Below are positions 25,084-33,951 of a stretch of 43,174 nt of DNA, in pieces. Position 1 is the first letter of the stretch. Each line of letters begins with the position of its first letter. The notes below the pieces were generated by a model. That model was given only the letters and a program-made list of their open reading frames with translations, did no database searches and was not told the origin of the DNA. A program made the translations under genes and the position numbers. Source of the DNA: Chryseobacterium sp. (lineage in GTDB: Bacteria > Bacteroidota > Bacteroidia > Flavobacteriales > Weeksellaceae); the NCBI GenBank assembly GCA_027492795.1, contig JAPUEB010000039.1:1-43174 (forward strand), written 5' to 3'.

Positions 25084-28000
25084 CTATTTAAAATACTCTA
25101 CTCCATTCTTGAAAATATTGTGATAATTAGCAGTCGGAATATTTTTAAATAAACCTTCTGAAAAACGTTCGGGGTGTCCCATTCTACCAAATATTTTTCC
25201 ACTTTCGGAAGTAATTCCTTCAATTCCAAACAGTGAATTATTGGGATTGAAAGGCATTCCGTGAGCTATATTTCCTTCAAAATCAATATATTGGGTTGCG
25301 ATTTGACCTTTTTTGTATAAATCTTTCAAAACTTCTTCCGAAGCCATAAATCTTCCTTCTCCGTGCGAAATTGGAATGGTGAAAACCTGATTTTTCATTC
25401 CTTTCAACCAAGGAGAATGATAGTTAATCACTTTCACATCAACCATTTGCGAAATATGTCTTCCGATGGCGTTGTGCGCTAAAGTTGGCGAATTTTCATC
25501 CAAATCTCGAATTTCTCCGTAAGGTAACAATCCGGATTTTACGAGCGCTTGAAAACCGTTGCAAATTCCGAGAATCATTCCGTCTCGTGAAAGCAATTCG
25601 TGAACGGCGTCTTTCATTTTTTGGTTTTTCAAAACATTGACAATGAATTTTGCAGAACCGTCTGGTTCGTCTCCCGCAGAAAATCCGCCTGAAAAAACCA
25701 AAATTTGCGATTGGTTTATTTCTTTAACCCAATTGTCAATACTTTCTTCCAAAAGTTGATGATTGAGGTTGATTAAAGGCAAAGAACTCACAATTGCTCC
25801 TTCTTTTCGGAAAGCGTTTTGCGTTTCGTATTCGCAGTTGGTTCCGGGAAAAATGGGTGCAAAAACTCTTGGATTTCCAAATTTGTGGGAAATGAGGTTG
25901 ATAGATTTTTTCTCCGTTCCGTTCAGATTTCTATCAATATTAATGACGATTTTTTCTTTTTCTTTGGTTGGAAAAAGCTCTTCAAAAGTTTCGCCGTTAG
26001 CATTTTGCAATTTAGACACTTCGACTTCGCTCAGTGTGACACCGTTTTTATCTGAAATTTTTAAGACAGGTTTTCTCGTAACAATTCCTAGTGGTTGAAG
26101 TAAATGATTTTCCAACTCTTCAAAACTTTCGATGATTAAACTCCCAATTGTCTTGCTGAGCGCAGTCGAAGCATCATCTAAAGAAACTTCTGCTCCAAGT
26201 CCATTTCCGAAAGCCATTTTTGCCAATGCAACTGCAACTCCGCCGTCTTTTATAGTTTTTATTGAAACGATTTTTTTAGTTTTAATATTTTCGTGGATGA
26301 AATCAAAAATTTCAATCATATTTTTATAATTCGGTAAACCGTTTTCCTGAAATTGATGCTCAAAATGATATATGAAATTTCCTGCTTTTTTGAATTCTGG
26401 TGAAATCACATTGCTTTTTTCACCGTTTGCACAAGCGAAGGAAATTAAAGTCGGCGGAACATTAATATCCTGATAAGTTCCTGACATACTGTCTTTTCCA
26501 CCAATTGCAGCCAAACCAAGGTTCATTTGCGCATCATAAGCTCCGAGAAGCGAAGCCAAAGGTTTTCCCCATTTTTCGGGATTTGCGCCCAGTTTTTCAA
26601 AATATTCCTGAAAACTCAAACGAATATTTCTGAAATTTCCGCCCATCGCAACGATTTTCGCGACACTTTCCACGACTGCCAAACTCGCTCCAATCATTGA
26701 GTTTTGCTTGCAAATTTCGGCATCAAAACCCCAACTTGCGAAAGAAACCGTTTCCACATTTTCGGAATTCAAAATCGGTAAAGTTTGAACGCTTCCTTCC
26801 GTTTCCGTGAGTTGATATTTTCCGCCAAAAGGCATTGCAACGGTAGTTCCGCCAACCGAAGCATCAAACATTTCCACCAAACCTTTTTTGGAAGCGACAT
26901 TTTTTTCGGAAAGAATTTTTAGGAAATTATCTTCGTTAAATTCAATATTTTCAGAATTTATTTCTTGTAAATGAGCGATTTTTGCAGCCTGTTTTTTACT
27001 GACACCACTTGTATCCAAAAATTCGCGGCTCAAATCCACAATTTTTTGTCCGTTCCAAAACATCTGCATTCTTCCGCTGTTGGTAACTTTCGCAATTTCA
27101 ACAGCTTGTATATTTTCTGCCTCGCAGAATTGGATGAATTTTTCTTTGTCTTTTGCTTCAATCACGACCGCCATTCTTTCCTGACTTTCGGAAATTGCAA
27201 GTTCAGTTCCGTTTAAACCTTCATATTTCAAAGGCAAAATATCCAGATTGATTTCCAGACTTTCCGCAATTTCGCCAATCGCCACCGAAACTCCACCTGC
27301 TCCAAAATCGTTGGATTTTTTAATTAAGGTCGTTACTTCAGGATTTCTAAACAATCGTTGAATTTTTCTTTCTTCCACCGCATTTCCTTTCTGAACCTCG
27401 GTTGAAAGCGTATGAATAGAGGTTTCATCCTGTTCTTTGGAACTTCCGGTTGCACCTCCAACTCCGTCTCTTCCGGTTGCTCCACCTAAAATAATTACGA
27501 TGTCGCCATTTTCAGGTTTTTCGCGGCGAACCCAAGATTTTGGAACGGCTCCTGCAACAAAACCGACTTCCATTCGCTTCGCTTTATAACCTTCATCGTA
27601 AATTTCGGAAACGTGCGTTGTCGCCAAACCAATCTGATTTCCGTAGGAAGAATAACCATTTGCAGCCTGTTTGGTGATGGTTCTTTGCGGCAATTTTCCT
27701 GGCAAAGTTTCAGAAATGGGTTCAAAAACATTTGCAGCACCTGTTAAACGCATCGCTTGAAAAACGAACGCTCTTCCAGACAAAGGATCGCGAATTGCGC
27801 CGCCCAAACATGTTGAAGCACCACCAAAAGGCTCAATTTCAGTTGGGTGATTGTGCGTTTCGTTTTTGAAAAGCAAATACCAAGGTTCTTTTTTGCCATC
27901 AAATTCAGCTTCAATTTCTATCGTGCAAGCATTGATTTCATCGGAGATGACAAGATTTTCTAATTTTCCTGTTTTGTGGAAATATTTAGAACAAACAGTC

Positions 28001-28794
28001 GCCAAATCCATCAACGAAATGGGTTTTGCTTCTCTGCCTAAAAATTTTCTTTTTTCTAAATAATCGTTGAAAATTTTTTCTAAAGTTTCCTTGAATTTTC
28101 CTTCAAACTGAATATGTGTGAGCTCGGTTTCAAAAGTCGTGTGACGACAATGGTCGCTCCAATACGTGTCTAAAACCTTCAGTTCGGTTTCCGTAGGATT
28201 TCTGTTTTCGGATTTAAAATAGTCTTGGATGAATTGTAAATCGTCGAAACCAAAAGCGAAGCCGTGACTGTTGTAAAAATGGTTTAATTCTTTAGTGGTA
28301 TAGTGGATGAATTTTTCGTAAATAACAATTCTATCAGGCGTTTCTTCTGCAGGAATTTCTAAAATTTCAAGATTTTTTTCCTGAGATTCAACTTTGTTGA
28401 TGAGCAAATTTTTTATTTTGGGCAAATCTTCTGTTGAAACTCCTTGCAATTCAATCAACTTTCCGCTTCTTACATTTGCATTTTGTGCGTTGGTGAGCAA
28501 TCTGATGCATTGTTCGGCAGAATCGGCACGTTGGTCGTATTGTCCGGGAAGAAATTCGGTTGCAAAATGCAGGTTTTTTGCAGGATTTTCTTCGTGAAGA
28601 ATATCTACAACTGGATCTACGAAAGTGTTGTTCACAACTTTTGAAAACTCATCCTCATTTAAACCGAAAATATCGTAAACATTATAGATTTTCACCGATT
28701 GGATGTTCGGCAAAATGCTTTTGATTTCATTAAAAACTTTTGGACTTTCAACATCGAAAATTCCTTTTTTTTCTACGAAGATTCTTTTTTTCAT
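25084..28794 (-). CDS. purL: Phosphoribosylformylglycinamidine synthase, large single-chain form
   Basis: 1236 residues: an N-terminal PurS-like region, linker, two AIRS-type ATP-binding/synthase halves (FKNETHNHPTEIEPFGGASTCLGG; GGKDSMSGTYQD) and a C-terminal class-I glutamine amidotransferase with nucleophile Cys near 1078 (ILGICNGFQAL). It makes FGAM from FGAR, glutamine and ATP in purine synthesis. It follows purB and a DUF6398-type gene on the same strand. Residues about 875-926 are encoded by DNA bounded by two inverted copies of a CTTCGACTnCGCTCAG repeat, giving TALSKT and VTLSEVEV; this may be a repeat insertion tolerated in frame. Confidence 0.97.
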   Translation of the reverse strand: MKKRIFVEKKGIFDVESPKVFNEIKSILPNIQSVKIYNVYDIFGLNEDEFSKVVNNTFVDPVVDILHEENPAKNLHFATEFLPGQYDQRADSAEQCIRLLTNAQNANVRSGKLIELQGVSTEDLPKIKNLLINKVESQEKNLEILEIPAEETPDRIVIYEKFIHYTTKELNHFYNSHGFAFGFDDLQFIQDYFKSENRNPTETELKVLDTYWSDHCRHTTFETELTHIQFEGKFKETLEKIFNDYLEKRKFLGREAKPISLMDLATVCSKYFHKTGKLENLVISDEINACTIEIEAEFDGKKEPWYLLFKNETHNHPTEIEPFGGASTCLGGAIRDPLSGRAFVFQAMRLTGAANVFEPISETLPGKLPQRTITKQAANGYSSYGNQIGLATTHVSEIYDEGYKAKRMEVGFVAGAVPKSWVRREKPENGDIVIILGGATGRDGVGGATGSSKEQDETSIHTLSTEVQKGNAVEERKIQRLFRNPEVTTLIKKSNDFGAGGVSVAIGEIAESLEINLDILPLKYEGLNGTELAISESQERMAVVIEAKDKEKFIQFCEAENIQAVEIAKVTNSGRMQMFWNGQKIVDLSREFLDTSGVSKKQAAKIAHLQEINSENIEFNEDNFLKILSEKNVASKKGLVEMFDASVGGTTVAMPFGGKYQLTETEGSVQTLPILNSENVETVSFASWGFDAEICKQNSMIGASLAVVESVAKIVAMGGNFRNIRLSFQEYFEKLGANPEKWGKPLASLLGAYDAQMNLGLAAIGGKDSMSGTYQDINVPPTLISFACANGEKSNVISPEFKKAGNFIYHFEHQFQENGLPNYKNMIEIFDFIHENIKTKKIVSIKTIKDGGVAVALAKMAFGNGLGAEVSLDDASTALSKTIGSLIIESFEELENHLLQPLGIVTRKPVLKISDKNGVTLSEVEVSKLQNANGETFEELFPTKEKEKIVINIDRNLNGTEKKSINLISHKFGNPRVFAPIFPGTNCEYETQNAFRKEGAIVSSLPLINLNHQLLEESIDNWVKEINQSQILVFSGGFSAGDEPDGSAKFIVNVLKNQKMKDAVHELLSRDGMILGICNGFQALVKSGLLPYGEIRDLDENSPTLAHNAIGRHISQMVDVKVINYHSPWLKGMKNQVFTIPISHGEGRFMASEEVLKDLYKKGQIATQYIDFEGNIAHGMPFNPNNSLFGIEGITSESGKIFGRMGHPERFSEGLFKNIPTANYHNIFKNGVEYFK
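26019..26172. repeat. Inverted repeat pair of intergenic type inside purL
   Basis: Plus-strand CTTCGACTTCGCTCAGTGTG at 26019 and, inverted at 26150-26172, a copy reading CTTCGACTGCGCTCAGCAAG on the other strand. 19 of 23 bases agree. Such sequences are normally intergenic; here both are read as PurL codons. Confidence 0.55.
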
Positions 28795-28850
28795 TAGATT
28801 TCAGATTCTAGATATCAGATTTCAGACACTTTTTATCTTTATTAATATTT

Positions 28851-29012
28851 TATTGATTTCGGTGCTTCGCACCTTAATATTTCACTTTCATTTTTCACAA
28901 AGGGCTTCACCCTTTGCTATTGATTTCACCGCTTCGCGGCTTTGTAAATTTTGGCTAAAGCCAATTGATTTTCTAATTTTTGTCAACGGGCTAAAGCCCG
29001 TTCCTATTGATG
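28851..29012. repeat. Array of five mini-hairpins with TATTGAT spacers
   Basis: This fills the 271-base gap 28795-29065. Hairpins: GGTGCTTCGCACC (28861), CAAAGGGCTTCACCCTTTG (28898), CCGCTTCGCGG (28929), TTGGCTAAAGCCAA (28951), AACGGGCTAAAGCCCGTT (28985). TATTGAT(TTC) precedes the first and third and follows the last. A decayed ATTTCAGAT tandem lies at 28797-28828 beside the purL ATG. Confidence 0.7.
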
Positions 29013-29065
29013 ATTCTATTTAATTTGAAATTTAAAAAGAACTTTGCACATTACCTTTCTCTTAG

Positions 29066-29563
29066 TTATTCCGTAAAAAATTCAATATCTTCTCCTTTCG
29101 CTCTTGCTTTTCTTACTTCTTCTTGAAGATTTTCTGGCAAAACTGAAATAGGAGCGATAAAACCATCAACCATTACCATATCGTTGAATGGATTATTTTC
29201 TTCCATGCGCTTTGTGGAAAATTCAGGACTGAAATGCCATAAATCAAACATTTCCTTTATTTCTCTTGCTTTATTTGAAACCGTTGCATTTTTTGTTCCG
29301 AAAAATTCGCTGATTTCTTCCGCGGAAACGTAGGGTTTGAAAGATTTGTCAAACAAGAAGTTAATGGATCCGATTGCGTAAACAACCGCAGCTGCCCAAA
29401 TTTCAATTTTTCCTCTTTGAAATGGAACATTTCTTTTTCGTCCCAATTTCAAAACTAATTTTTCACATAATTGGAAATAGTCATCATCTAACTTTTGCGC
29501 ACAAAAAGAACAAGCAAGTTCAATGATTTGTTTTTCTCTATTTTTAATTTCTTCCTTTGTCAT
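29066..29563 (-). CDS. DUF6398-type protein
   Basis: 165 residues, helical. The family-like core is ELACSFCAQKLDDDYFQLCEKLV..., RGKIEIWAAAVVYAIGSINFLFDKS, VSAEEISEFFGTKNATVSNKAREIKEMF, ending NPFNDMVMVDGFIAPISVLPENLQEEVRKAR. The segment from about 85 to 115 looks like a helix-turn-helix or cyclin-like helical repeat. Function is unknown for the family, and the assignment is from memory of the pattern. It lies between purB and purL on the same strand but is separated from each by a hairpin-repeat array, so it may have been inserted as a cassette. Confidence 0.8.
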   Translation of the reverse strand: MTKEEIKNREKQIIELACSFCAQKLDDDYFQLCEKLVLKLGRKRNVPFQRGKIEIWAAAVVYAIGSINFLFDKSFKPYVSAEEISEFFGTKNATVSNKAREIKEMFDLWHFSPEFSTKRMEENNPFNDMVMVDGFIAPISVLPENLQEEVRKARAKGEDIEFFTE

Positions 29564-29578
29564 ATTGAAAATTTATTT

Positions 29579-29640
29579 CGGCTAAAGCCATTATTTGATT
29601 TTTAATTTTTGCAAACTGGCTAAAGCCCATTTCTATTGAT
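29579..29640. repeat. GGCTAAAGCC hairpin repeat, second locus
   Basis: Hairpins GGCTAAAGCC (29580-29589) and TGGCTAAAGCCCA (29617-29629), then TTCTATTGAT. Same family and orientation as the array on the other side of the DUF6398-type gene. Confidence 0.7.
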
Positions 29641-29686
29641 ATTTCAATAAACTTTGGTCAAAGATTTTAAACTTTGGCAAATTAAA

Positions 29687-29710
29687 AATGCAGACAAAAC
29701 CGCCTGCATT
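29687..29710 (-). terminator. purB terminator
   Basis: Stem AATGCAG / CTGCATT with a GC-containing loop, followed on the minus strand by TTTTTAAT. It begins 4 bases after the purB stop. Confidence 0.75.
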
Positions 29711-29713
29711 ATT

Positions 29714-31141
29714 TTATACTTTTAAATCCGCTTCCAAACCAATCAAGTCGTGGTATTTTTCTAAAATCGGCTGGATTTCATTTTTTACAAATTCTTCAGT
29801 TTGAATAGGCGCAAAACCGATGAAGTTTTTCGGATCCAGAACTTCGGCGATTTTGGATTTGTCCATTTTTAGGGAAGAATCATTCATAATTCTTTCTATC
29901 AAATCGTTTTCTTTGCCTTCCATTTTTACTTTTTTGGAAGCTTCCATACTGTGAACCCGGATGGTTTCGTGGATTTCCTGACGATTGCCTCCTGCTTTTA
30001 CTTCTTCCATAATGATGTATTCCGTCGCCATAAATGGAAGTTCTTCCATTATATGTTTGTGGATGCGGTTTTCATAGACCACAATTCCGTTCATAATGTT
30101 GTTCCAAATCAAAAGAATCGCATCAACTGCCAAAAACGCTTGTGGAATCGTTAATCTTTTGTTGGCAGAATCGTCTAAAGTTCTTTCAAACCATTGCGTT
30201 GCAGCAACCATTGCTGAAGAATTTTGCAAGGAAATCACAAATTTTGCCAATGCCGAAATTCTTTCGGATCGCATCGGATTTCGTTTGTAAGCCATTGCAG
30301 ATGAACCGATTTGATTTTTTTCAAAAGGTTCTTCAATTTCTTTTAAATTTTGCAAAAGTCGTAAATCGTTGGTGAATTTATGTGCAGATTGGGCGATGTT
30401 TGACAACAATGCCATCACTTTTGCATCAATTTTTCGGTCGTAAGTTTGTCCTGAAACACCAAACACTTTTTCAAAACCAAAACGTTTGGAAAGTTCTTTG
30501 TCCAGATGTTTTACTTTGGAATAATCGCCATTGAACAATTCTAAAAAACTTGCGGCAGTTCCTGTTGTTCCTTTTACGCCACGAAAGCGCAAAGTTTCCA
30601 AGAAAAATTCTAATTCTTCTAAATCTAAAAGCAAGGATTGAAGCCATAAAGTCGCGCGTTTTCCAACGGTTGTGAGTTGTGCAGGTTGAAAATGCGTAAA
30701 ACCTAAAGTTGGCAAATCTTTGTATTTAATCGCAAAATCTGAAAGATTTTTGATGACATTTACCAATTGTTTTTTGATGATTTGCAAACCATCTCGAATT
30801 TGAATTAAATCCGTATTGTCGCCTACAAAAGCGGAAGTTGCGCCGAGATGAATAATTCCTTTTGCGGAAGGTGCAACGTCGCCGTAAGCATGAACATGAG
30901 CCATAACGTCGTGACGAAATTTTTTCTCGTATTCCGCTGCTTTTTCGTAATCAATGTTTTCGGCTTGATTTTTTAGTTCAGAAATTTGTTCGTCGGAGAT
31001 TTCCAGACCTAAATCTTTTTCGATTTCGGCGAGCGCAATCCAGAGTTTTCGCCAGTTGCGAAATTTATTTTCAGGGGAGAAATTATAGAGCATTTCCTCA
31101 CTTGAATAGCGTTCTTCAAGTGGATTTTTGTAGGAATTCAT
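29714..31141 (-). CDS. purB: Adenylosuccinate lyase
   Basis: 475 residues, fumarase/aspartase superfamily. The signature loop GSSAMAYKRNPMRSE, the ATSAFVGDNTDL region and FTHFQPAQLTTVGKR are clear. It converts SAICAR to AICAR and adenylosuccinate to AMP plus fumarate. It is followed by a terminator, then the DUF6398-type gene and purL, all on the minus strand. A TAAATTTG -10-like element lies upstream at about 31173-31180. Confidence 0.96.
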   Translation of the reverse strand: MNSYKNPLEERYSSEEMLYNFSPENKFRNWRKLWIALAEIEKDLGLEISDEQISELKNQAENIDYEKAAEYEKKFRHDVMAHVHAYGDVAPSAKGIIHLGATSAFVGDNTDLIQIRDGLQIIKKQLVNVIKNLSDFAIKYKDLPTLGFTHFQPAQLTTVGKRATLWLQSLLLDLEELEFFLETLRFRGVKGTTGTAASFLELFNGDYSKVKHLDKELSKRFGFEKVFGVSGQTYDRKIDAKVMALLSNIAQSAHKFTNDLRLLQNLKEIEEPFEKNQIGSSAMAYKRNPMRSERISALAKFVISLQNSSAMVAATQWFERTLDDSANKRLTIPQAFLAVDAILLIWNNIMNGIVVYENRIHKHIMEELPFMATEYIIMEEVKAGGNRQEIHETIRVHSMEASKKVKMEGKENDLIERIMNDSSLKMDKSKIAEVLDPKNFIGFAPIQTEEFVKNEIQPILEKYHDLIGLEADLKV

Positions 31142-31291
31142 TTTTTACTTTTACTTTTTTAGATGCACAAATTTAATGATTTAAAAAGAAATCATACTGT
31201 TATTTCGTAAAATGAGAGCCAAATTTTGTAAATTCACCACATTCTTTTGGCTTGATATTTGAGCCTCAACAGTCAAACAAATTCAAAAAAA

Positions 31292-31984
31292 ATGAAAAAG
31301 TATATTATTTCTGCTGCTCTAATTTTCGGCTCTGGTGCTGCAATTCTTTCTACCACGCAATCTTGTATGGCTTTAGCGACTTCCGATTTGGGAATTGCCG
31401 TAATCAAGAGAGTTTTGTTGGGTGGAGTGAACAAAGCTGCCGGAATTTTCAGCAATAAACAGGCTTTCTTGGAAAACGACCTTATTTTGAAGGCACTTCC
31501 TGAAAATTTACGAAGCGTTTATAATATGTTGGACAGAGTCGCTCCGAGCATTACCACTAAAGGAAAAGATTATGTTGCACAAGCTGCAGCTTACACCGTT
31601 AATATATCGACACCAATTCTTCAAAATGCCGTAAATAGCTTGAACGCTAATGATGTTACCAGAATTATGCAAGGCGGAGACGGAATTGCAACTCAAATTT
31701 TAAGAGAAAAAAGTGAGCAGCAACTTGTACAGGCAATTATGCCAAAAGTGGATGAAAAACTGAATGAATTTGGCATTGTAAGAACCATCAATACAGCTTT
31801 GCAAGGAAGTAATTTGCTGGGAAGTATTTTAGGAAATCAAAATTCTTCCTCCAATTTGGGAAGCGGAGGTTTAAGTAAATTGGCTTCTGAACAAATGGTG
31901 AACGGAATTTTTTACATTATTTCCGATTACGAAAAGCAAAACCAATCCTCTATTTTAGGCGCTTTTAATGGTGCTGCGAAATAA
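31292..31984 (+). CDS. DUF4197 lipoprotein
   Basis: The start is at ATG 31292, which opens a signal with lipobox TQSC (MKKYIISAALIFGSGAAILS); about 230 residues. It matches the DUF4197 pattern (KALPENLRSVYNML, DVTRIMQGGDGIATQILREKSEQQL, MPKVDEKLNEFGIV). Function unknown; likely a periplasmic lipoprotein. It is monocistronic: a strong terminator lies before DUF493. Confidence 0.85.
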   Translation: MKKYIISAALIFGSGAAILSTTQSCMALATSDLGIAVIKRVLLGGVNKAAGIFSNKQAFLENDLILKALPENLRSVYNMLDRVAPSITTKGKDYVAQAAAYTVNISTPILQNAVNSLNANDVTRIMQGGDGIATQILREKSEQQLVQAIMPKVDEKLNEFGIVRTINTALQGSNLLGSILGNQNSSSNLGSGGLSKLASEQMVNGIFYIISDYEKQNQSSILGAFNGAAK

Positions 31985-32011
31985 AAATTAAAAAAATTGT
32001 TTAATTTTAGG

Positions 32012-32036
32012 GTTTCCAATAATTGGAAACTTTTTT
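32012..32036 (+). terminator. Terminator of the DUF4197 gene
   Basis: Stem GTTTCCAAT / ATTGGAAAC with a 1-base centre and a six-T run. It ends 11 bases before the next ATG, so the DUF493 message must start very near its own ATG or by read-through. Confidence 0.8.
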
Positions 32037-32047
32037 AATATTAAAAT

Positions 32048-32359
32048 ATGGAAGAGCAACAACCAAAACAGGCTGCAACAGTTAATCCGGAAGAATTTTA
32101 CGCTTCATTAAAAACAAAATTGGAAGAAAGCCACAATTTTCCGGAAGATTATCTTTATAAATTTATTTTTCCTAATGAAAACTCAAAACTTACTGAGCTT
32201 TATCAAATTTTTGACGGTATAAAATACACCATTTCAACCCGCGAAAGCAAAAACGGAAAGTATATTTCCGCAAGTATTCTCGCCTTTGTGATGGATGCAA
32301 ACCAAGTGATTGAACTTTACAAAAAAGTAGCGGAAATTGAAGGCGTGATGATGCTTTGA
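32048..32359 (+). CDS. DUF493 (YbeD-like) protein
   Basis: 103 residues, an ACT-like ferredoxin fold protein of the YbeD family: YKFIFPNENSKLTELYQIF, then YTISTRESKNGKYISASILAFV, and an ELYKKVAEIEGVMML end. E. coli YbeD adjoins lipB; that context is absent here. It is probably a small regulatory or binding protein. The ATG lies 11 bases after the preceding terminator, and the next gene starts 43 bases on. Confidence 0.85.
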   Translation: MEEQQPKQAATVNPEEFYASLKTKLEESHNFPEDYLYKFIFPNENSKLTELYQIFDGIKYTISTRESKNGKYISASILAFVMDANQVIELYKKVAEIEGVMML

Positions 32360-32402
32360 TGTGTTGATATGCGGATTTGTTGATGATTAATGTGCTGATT
32401 TT

Positions 32403-33302
32403 ATGAAAATTCTTATTACAGGTGGAACCGGTTTGGTGGGAACTGCTCTTTCAAGTAAACTGCGAGAGAGAGGTCATGATGTGAAAATTTTAGTAAGGAA
32501 AAAATCAGAAAAACCGAATGAATTTTTTTGGAATTATTCCGAAAAAACTATTGATGAAAAGGCTTTTGAAGGAATTGAAAGCATCATTCATCTTGCTGGT
32601 GCGAGTATTGGTAAACGATGGACAGAAAGCTATAAAAAGGAAGTTATTGCAAGTCGTATAGATTCTGCCAATTTTCTTCGTGAAAAATGTTTGGAACTTG
32701 GAGTTAAGCTAAAATCCTTCATTTCAGCTTCCGGAGTGAATTATTATGGAACTTTTACTTCTAACCAGATTTTAAACGAAAAAGACGGAATTCTTCACCA
32801 CGATTTTCTCTCCGAAGTTTGCGAAAAATGGGAAAATGCCGCTTTGGAATTTCAAAATATTGCAGAACGAATTGTAGTGGTAAGAACTTCTCCTGCCCTA
32901 TCTAAAAATGGCGGAAGCTTCGAGCAACTGAAGAAAATTTCAGATTTTAATTTGGCTTCGGGAATCGGTAGCGGGAAACAGTGGTTCAACTGGATTCACT
33001 TGGATGATTTGGCAAATATTTACGTAAAATCTGTTGAGGATTTGAGTATGAACGGCTCTTACAACGCAGTTGCTGACGATGTTCCAACCAACGAAGAATT
33101 TATGAAAAAACTTGCAAAATCGAATGGGAAAATCTTCCTTCCAATAAATGTTCCGGCTTTTGTAATGAAAACAGTTCTTGGTGAAATGAGTGAAATGATT
33201 TTGGAGGGGACAAGAGCCTCCAATGAAAAAATTAAATTGCAAGGATTTGATTTTCAGTATTCTGAATTGGAATCTGCTTTAGAAAATCTATTAAAAAATT
33301 AA
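32403..33302 (+). CDS. TIGR01777-type NAD(P)-dependent epimerase/SulA-family protein
   Basis: 299 residues. N-terminal Rossmann motif (ITGGTGLVGTALSSKL), the family strings SIIHLAGASIGKRWTESYKK and FISASGVNYYG, and a C-terminal DUF1731 region (AFVMKTVLGEMSEMILEGTRASNEKIKLQGF). The YfcH/slr1223-type oxidoreductases of this family have no settled substrate. The 5' side has GATGTGTTGAT-like word repeats (32358-32398). Confidence 0.9.
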   Translation: MKILITGGTGLVGTALSSKLRERGHDVKILVRKKSEKPNEFFWNYSEKTIDEKAFEGIESIIHLAGASIGKRWTESYKKEVIASRIDSANFLREKCLELGVKLKSFISASGVNYYGTFTSNQILNEKDGILHHDFLSEVCEKWENAALEFQNIAERIVVVRTSPALSKNGGSFEQLKKISDFNLASGIGSGKQWFNWIHLDDLANIYVKSVEDLSMNGSYNAVADDVPTNEEFMKKLAKSNGKIFLPINVPAFVMKTVLGEMSEMILEGTRASNEKIKLQGFDFQYSELESALENLLKN

Positions 33303-33316
33303 ATAGTAATGCTGAA

Positions 33317-33363
33317 AATGCCACGAATGCACGAATAAAGATCATTCGTTCATTCGTGGCATT
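33317..33363. repeat. CACGAATG-doublet hairpin repeat
   Basis: Left arm AATGCCACGAATGCACGAAT (33317-33336) and inverted right arm (33344-33363) differ at one base. Each arm is a doubled CACGAAT word. It lies between convergent genes and may act as a bidirectional terminator. Confidence 0.75.
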
Positions 33364-33404
33364 TATTTATAATTTTTTGGTGTGTTTTATATTTTTGTTC
33401 GGCT

Positions 33405-33758
33405 TTACTTCAGAAAAATTCTAGCATTTTCAATCGGTCTCGCTAAAACCGCTTCAGAATCTTTAATTAAAATTGGTCTTTGAATAAGTTCGGGATTTTC
33501 ACTCAAAACTTTAATCCATTCATCTTCGGAAAGTTCTTTGCCTGCGAAATTTTCTTTGAAAAGTGGTTCGTTTTTTCGGATGATGTCGTGAACGCTGACT
33601 TTCAACATTTTTAAAACTTCTTTTAAATCCTGCTCTGTCAATTCGTTTTGCAAAATATCCACGATTTCAAACTCCAATCCGTTTTCATCCAAAAACTCTA
33701 AAATTGCGCGGGATTTTGAACAAGTATTGTTGTGGAGAACTTTTATCTTTTCAGGCAT
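33405..33758 (-). CDS. ArsC-family (YfgD-like) thioredoxin-fold protein
   Basis: 117 residues, ArsC-family reductase fold. Cys13 in NNTCSKSRAILEFL is the catalytic-type cysteine and RPILIKDSEAVLARP is the C-terminal family motif. It may be a glutaredoxin-coupled arsenate reductase or the related YfgD; no ars operon partners are present, so arsenate reduction is not established. It overlaps the upstream 60-residue gene by 8 bases and is the last gene of that operon. Confidence 0.88.
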   Translation of the reverse strand: MPEKIKVLHNNTCSKSRAILEFLDENGLEFEIVDILQNELTEQDLKEVLKMLKVSVHDIIRKNEPLFKENFAGKELSEDEWIKVLSENPELIQRPILIKDSEAVLARPIENARIFLK

Positions 33759-33933
33759 TCTCTTCTTTATTTTCTAAAATTTCTAGAATTTCACGGTTGA
33801 TTCTTAAGTTTTCATTGGAATTTTTCAACATTTTTATCATCCAATAAACTACAAAAATAATTGGTATTATGTACACTAAAGATAGTACAGCAAAAAGTGT
33901 TACCGACTCAAAAGGACCAATATTCATATTCAT
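33751..33933 (-). CDS. Small single-pass membrane protein, unknown
   Basis: 60 residues: a hydrophobic segment (about 11-33, VTLFAVLSLVYIIPIIFVVY), then a basic/charged helical tail (KNSNENLRINREILEILENK). It lies 18 bases after the kinase gene and overlaps the ArsC-like gene by 8 bases, so coupled translation is likely. Function unknown. Confidence 0.65.
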   Translation of the reverse strand: MNMNIGPFESVTLFAVLSLVYIIPIIFVVYWMIKMLKNSNENLRINREILEILENKEENA

Positions 33934-33951
33934 AAAATTATTTTTTTTATT

